From: Clostridium sp. CAG:448
Lineage (GTDB): Bacteria; Bacillota; Clostridia; Oscillospirales; CAG-272
Direction of reading: 5' to 3'
Assembly: GCA_000433415.1 (NCBI GenBank)
Contig: FR890464.1
Span: forward strand, 16,096-24,557
DNA length: 8,462 nucleotides
The position numbers were made by a program, and so were the translations under genes. Of the stretch, positions 6,183 through 8,462 are shown piece after piece (positions within the stretch are counted from its first letter, which is position 1; each line of letters starts with the position of its first letter). The notes below the pieces were generated by a model. That model saw only the letters and a list, made by a program, of their open reading frames with translations. It had not been told where the DNA came from and made no database searches.

Positions 6183-6212
6183 GTATAGTTCCGCTTGCGA
6201 TGCGGCACACTA
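6183..6212 (+). promoter_or_regulatory. possible sigma-G promoter of spoVAC
   Basis: GTATA (6183-6187) fits the -35 pattern GNATR, and CACACTA (6206-6212) fits the -10 pattern CATNNTA with one mismatch; the spacer is 18 nt. spoVA genes are known sigma-G targets in the forespore. There is no good sigma-A promoter in the same gap. Confidence 0.4.
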
Positions 6213-6269
6213 TTGACTGAGCGAGTGCCCAAAAAGCATCTCACGACAAAGCCAAAAGGAGCACAAGAT

Positions 6270-6719
6270 ATGCACGCCCAAAAAGATACCTACCGAAAAT
6301 ACGTCGAAGCCCGTGCGCCGAAATCCCCGGTTCTGAAAAACTGCCTTTGTGCATTTGTCTGCGGCGGGCTGATCTGCACATTCGGACAGCTGCTGCGATG
6401 GCTTTACGGAACGGTTGCAGGGATGAACGAAGATGATGCGGGACTGCTCTGCTCTGTCACATTGGTGGCAATTGCAGTGATCCTGACAGGTCTCGGGTGG
6501 TTCGACAAGATCGCAAAACACGCCGGCGCAGGGACATTGGTCCCGATTACGGGATTCGCCAATGCCGTGGTTTCCCCCGCCATCGACGCAAAATCGGAGG
6601 GGCTGGTGCTCGGCGTCGGCACCAAAATTTTTACCGTTGCCGGTCCGGTTCTGCTGTACGGTACGCTCGCAGGTGCACTTTACGGACTGATCTACCGCCT
6701 GATCCTTCTTTTTTCCTGA
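6270..6719 (+). CDS. spoVAC: stage V sporulation protein AC (SpoVAC)
   Basis: This 149-residue integral membrane protein resembles SpoVAC, part of the forespore inner-membrane channel for dipicolinic acid (Ca-DPA) uptake into spores and release at germination; in B. subtilis SpoVAC itself behaves as a channel. Diagnostic stretches are YRKYVEARAPKSPVLKNCLC (8-27), F-V-C-G-G-L-I-C-T-F-G-Q-L-L (29-42), A-G-A-G-T-L-V-P-I-T-G-F-A-N (85-98) and K-S-E-G-L-V-L-G-V-G (108-117). Hydrophobic segments are about 22-46, 58-76, 84-104 and 116-147. The N-terminal Y-x-x-x-V...P-K-S-P-V-L-K-N block separates it from the shorter SpoVAE. ATG 6270 has a strong SD, AAAAGGAG (6254-6261), 8 nt upstream. Usual partners spoVAD and spoVAE do not follow; a minus-strand gene starts its 3' end at the very next base. 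spoVAD/E must lie elsewhere, or this is an extra copy. Confidence 0.93.
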   Translation: MHAQKDTYRKYVEARAPKSPVLKNCLCAFVCGGLICTFGQLLRWLYGTVAGMNEDDAGLLCSVTLVAIAVILTGLGWFDKIAKHAGAGTLVPITGFANAVVSPAIDAKSEGLVLGVGTKIFTVAGPVLLYGTLAGALYGLIYRLILLFS

Positions 6720-7253
6720 TTATCCCACGCTCTTTGCCACACGGTATGCGGCATCCGGATCGGCGCTCACCAAAAAAAAGACGGTATATCTTCCGCCTGC
6801 CTTCCGGATGCGGACGCAGGATTCGATGGGATAAGCCTCATAGTCGCTTCCGCGCCACGCGGCAATCAGCATTTCTCTGCGAGCCAGGCACATCCGGGCA
6901 ACTGCGTCCGCTTCATCCGACGTGTGGCAGAAAAAGACTGCAAATTCGCAGGGATGCTGCCGCTCGGACAGAAAAAAGGCATACTGTGTGCACTGGGAAA
7001 GGGCAGGCGGAAAGCTTCCCTCACCGTACAGCGCAGCGCACAATTTCCTATCCGCCTGATTTTCTGCGCATTCGGCATCCGAACGATAAATCCTGCCGCC
7101 GGGCAGATTTGTCTCTTTTTCACAAATCGCCTCCACAATTTCCGCCGCACAAACCGTATCGGCGCGGCAGGAAACCGAGAAAAAAGCAATCAGGCACAAC
7201 AGCAAAAAGCACGTTCCCCGTCTCACGATCCCCCTGCACCCATTTCCGGACAT
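6720..7253 (-). CDS. cysteine-rich exported protein, possibly DUF4358-like lipoprotein
   Basis: This 177-residue protein has a basic N-terminus (R7, R11, R12) and a hydrophobic segment (about 14-28) ending in S-V-S-C29, an imperfect lipobox; ordinary signal peptidase cleavage near A36-A37 is also possible. The C-terminal half, E-F-A-V-F-F (103-108), S-D-E-A-D-A-V-A-R-M (112-121), and P-I-E-S-C-V-R-I-R-K-A-G-G-R-Y-T-V-F-F-L-V-S (142-163), resembles the DUF4358 pattern found in clostridial lipoproteins (inference, not certain). It has 13 cysteines, 10 of them from C29 onward, which is unusual and suggests disulfides or an intracellular reduced state. ATG at 7251-7253 has an SD-like GGGAG 10 nt upstream (minus strand, 7268-7264). 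A TATAAT lies at 7292-7287 without a convincing -35. It converges on spoVAC with no gap. Function unknown. Confidence 0.7.
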   Translation of the reverse strand: MSGNGCRGIVRRGTCFLLLCLIAFFSVSCRADTVCAAEIVEAICEKETNLPGGRIYRSDAECAENQADRKLCAALYGEGSFPPALSQCTQYAFFLSERQHPCEFAVFFCHTSDEADAVARMCLARREMLIAAWRGSDYEAYPIESCVRIRKAGGRYTVFFLVSADPDAAYRVAKSVG

Positions 7254-7376
7254 CCGTTTCTCACTCCCTTATTGTTTTTCTTCCACATTATATGCAATTC
7301 CATTCACCTTTTTTCGCACGCATATGCATATTTTCAGGACGGCGTTGTTCGTTTTCCATTTCACATTCTTTTTTAC

Positions 7377-7400
7377 AAAGGCACTTCACTGCCTTTTTTT
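7377..7400 (+). terminator. intrinsic terminator without an upstream plus-strand gene
   Basis: AAAGGCA (7377-7383) pairs perfectly with TGCCTTT (7390-7396) around loop CTTCAC, and seven Ts run 7394-7400. The nearest plus-strand gene, spoVAC, ends about 660 nt upstream with an opposing gene between. Confidence 0.7.
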
Positions 7401-7594
7401 CTTATATTCGTGTTATCTGTTTAGACATATTTTTATCACAAGGTTCGCAAAATTATGACTATATATCCAACATTTTAACGTGAAGTGACACAAGCAAAAT
7501 TGTTAAAAAATCCTATCAGATATTTTGACTCTCTTAAATATACATTTTGATGAATATTTATTTATCGTTTTGCTATCTCAAATAGCCTTTTTCG

Positions 7595-7630
7595 GCACGC
7601 GGCAGCGGCAGAAAGTCGGTGCATTTTTTT
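7595..7630 (+). terminator. second intrinsic terminator just before the truncated subtilase frame
   Basis: GCAC (7595-7598) pairs with GTGC (7619-7622), and CGGC (7600-7603) with GTCG (7615-7618, one G-T), with G7599 bulged. Seven Ts run 7624-7630. The loop is 11 nt, so the hairpin is weaker than the others. No gene lies directly before it. Confidence 0.55.
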
Positions 7631-7666
7631 CGCCTTTGGTTGTGACTAATTCCTATAACCGTGTGA

Positions 7667-8462
7667 ATGCGTTTGTGTAACATTCTTTCCATGTACGATA
7701 CCGTTAACCACCGCACTGCTTATCAGCTGTATTCCATCTATACCGGACTGTTGCGCGGTGCCAAGTATATGGATGTCCGCATCACCGACACTGTCACCGG
7801 CGAGGTGCTCTACGAGGAACGGCAGACCAACATCCGCAAAGCTTACTCCGGCGGCTCTACGACCGCTTCCGCAGCCAATGTGCTTTTGGAACTCTCCCCG
7901 CTGGAATTGGGGCTTGCCAACAACCGCAAGTACCAGTTTGAAATGTCCGGCGTCATGGATCGCGTTCTCGGTCAGGGCGACTACCCGGAGAAGCGCGAAG
8001 AGGACTCCTTCTCCTTCACCTTCTATGTCGACAACGAGGCGCCCGAACTGGTGGACTACCGCGTCCGCTTTGACCCCTACAAGGACGGTAAGGAAACCAA
8101 GTACAAGGTATACCTTGACATGGACATTTATGACAATCACTATGCACAGTCAGTCGCTCTCTGCTACCTCAACAACGACGAGATGCAGCTGGAACTGCTG
8201 AGCGGCGACTGGATCCCGGTTGAAAGCACCCGCGGCGGAACCACGACGGTTTCCGTGGACATTACGGATTACTACGACTCCGACATTGATATGTACATTC
8301 AGGTGGACGACTACGCAATGAACACGCATGCCTACCACCTGACCAACTGGAAAACACTTGCCGAAGCGGTTGTTTATCCGGAAAGTATCACTGTCAATGA
8401 CGGGGATGTCACCATGAACATCGGCGAAGCCAAAGAGCTGTCGGTCAGTGTTACCCCTGCGG
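7667..8462 (+). CDS. C-terminal region of a surface subtilase-like (S8/lactocepin) protein, lacking its N-terminus; 3' end outside window
   Basis: The frame opens after TGA 7664-7666 and is still open at the window end (265 full codons). Protein-like sequence begins at about residue 9 (ATG 7691). A-Y-Q-L-Y-S-I-Y-T-G-L-L-R-G-A-K-Y-M-D-V (residues 18-37) starts in mid-domain, as seen in the beta-sandwich modules after the catalytic domain of clostridial S8 proteases. A second beta-rich module (about 115-230, with V-D-N-E-A-P-E-L-V-D-Y and V-D-D-Y-A-M-N) follows. At about 235 a Big_2-like Ig repeat begins (VVYPESITV...N-I-G-E-A-K-E-L-S-V-S-V-T-P). There is no signal peptide, no Asp/His/Ser triad, and no SD before either ATG, and a terminator lies at 7595-7630. 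It is probably a 5'-truncated gene or silent cassette; a small secreted-module gene or misassembly cannot be excluded. The exact family call is from resemblance only. Confidence 0.6.
   Translation, partial: MRLCNILSMYDTVNHRTAYQLYSIYTGLLRGAKYMDVRITDTVTGEVLYEERQTNIRKAYSGGSTTASAANVLLELSPLELGLANNRKYQFEMSGVMDRVLGQGDYPEKREEDSFSFTFYVDNEAPELVDYRVRFDPYKDGKETKYKVYLDMDIYDNHYAQSVALCYLNNDEMQLELLSGDWIPVESTRGGTTTVSVDITDYYDSDIDMYIQVDDYAMNTHAYHLTNWKTLAEAVVYPESITVNDGDVTMNIGEAKELSVSVTPA

Larger units (their letters stand above)
7254..7666. other. AT-rich gap without a recognisable gene
   Basis: No frame here is long or protein-like, and stops occur in all frames. It holds the minus-strand upstream region of the 6720-7253 gene (TATAAT on the minus strand at 7292-7287), a 10-bp palindrome ATATGCATAT (7322-7331), a terminator at 7377-7400, an inverted repeat TTTTAAC/GTTAAAA (7473-7479, 7502-7508), a TTGACT at 7525-7530 without a matching -10, and a second terminator at 7595-7630. 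The base composition changes sharply to GC-richer coding sequence at about 7680-7690. Confidence 0.6.

Noticed and set aside
4858..6210. 450-codon minus-strand open frame opposite the CofE-like gene
   Set aside because: It mirrors the plus-strand gene, has no recognisable domain, and the plus-strand product has clear family motifs plus promoter and terminator.
6497..7483. 328-codon plus-strand frame across spoVAC and its neighbour
   Set aside because: It overlaps spoVAC in another frame and is antisense to the 6720-7253 gene. The product is Arg/Ser/Pro-rich, low in protein character, and has no SD.
7525..7553. TTGACT at 7525-7530 as a promoter for the subtilase fragment
   Set aside because: There is no acceptable -10 box 16-18 nt downstream, and a terminator lies between it and the frame.
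7595..7630. Resemblance of GTCGGTGC followed by a T run to the 3' end of a tracrRNA
   Set aside because: There is no CRISPR repeat, anti-repeat or cas gene in the window. An ordinary terminator hairpin explains it.

Overview
The window looks like chromosomal DNA from an endospore-forming Clostridia bacterium, probably of the Oscillospiraceae/Ruminococcaceae type. The reasons are moderate GC content, SD-led genes, a SpoVAC homologue, a typical clostridial short sigma-70 factor with a membrane-anchored partner, lipoprotein signal peptides, and a fragment of a large surface subtilase with a Big_2-like domain. This is inference from protein resemblance; no rRNA or marker gene is present.

Layout. 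(1) 2-286: C-terminal part of a GNAT acetyltransferase, closed by a strong intrinsic terminator. (2) 358-4634: one apparent transcription unit with a TTGCAA-17-TATAAT promoter. It carries a small sigma-70 family factor, its overlapping anti-sigma-like membrane partner, a secreted serpin lipoprotein and a YfbK-like von Willebrand A (vWA) lipoprotein, and ends at a GC-rich terminator. The anti-sigma-like gene is split by a 29-bp near-perfect tandem duplication that shifts the frame; removing one copy restores a continuous 212-codon protein. (3) 4693-6165: a separately promoted gene for an F420-0:L-glutamate ligase (CofE)-like protein with a leader of about 139 nt, ending in a run of hairpins and a terminator. 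(4) 6183-6719: a solitary spoVAC with a possible sigma-G promoter. (5) 6720-7253, minus strand: a cysteine-rich secreted or lipoprotein-like protein, possibly DUF4358-like, whose stop codon directly abuts that of spoVAC. (6) 7254-7666: an AT-rich stretch without a gene, holding two plus-strand intrinsic terminators that have no gene in front of them. (7) 7667 to the window end: an open frame that begins abruptly inside the C-terminal beta-sandwich region of a surface subtilase (S8/lactocepin type) and runs into a Big_2-like domain, with no protease domain, signal peptide or RBS.

How the genes may work together. The sigma factor and its membrane partner look like an envelope-signalling pair placed in front of two exported effectors: a serpin, which traps serine proteases irreversibly, and a vWA adhesion/assembly-type lipoprotein. 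The arrangement suggests a response to protease or envelope challenge at the cell surface. The split anti-sigma gene would disconnect the sensor from the cytoplasmic sigma-binding part, either permanently or reversibly through slippage. The most interesting parts of the window are this operon with its duplication and the truncated subtilase downstream of the orphan terminators.
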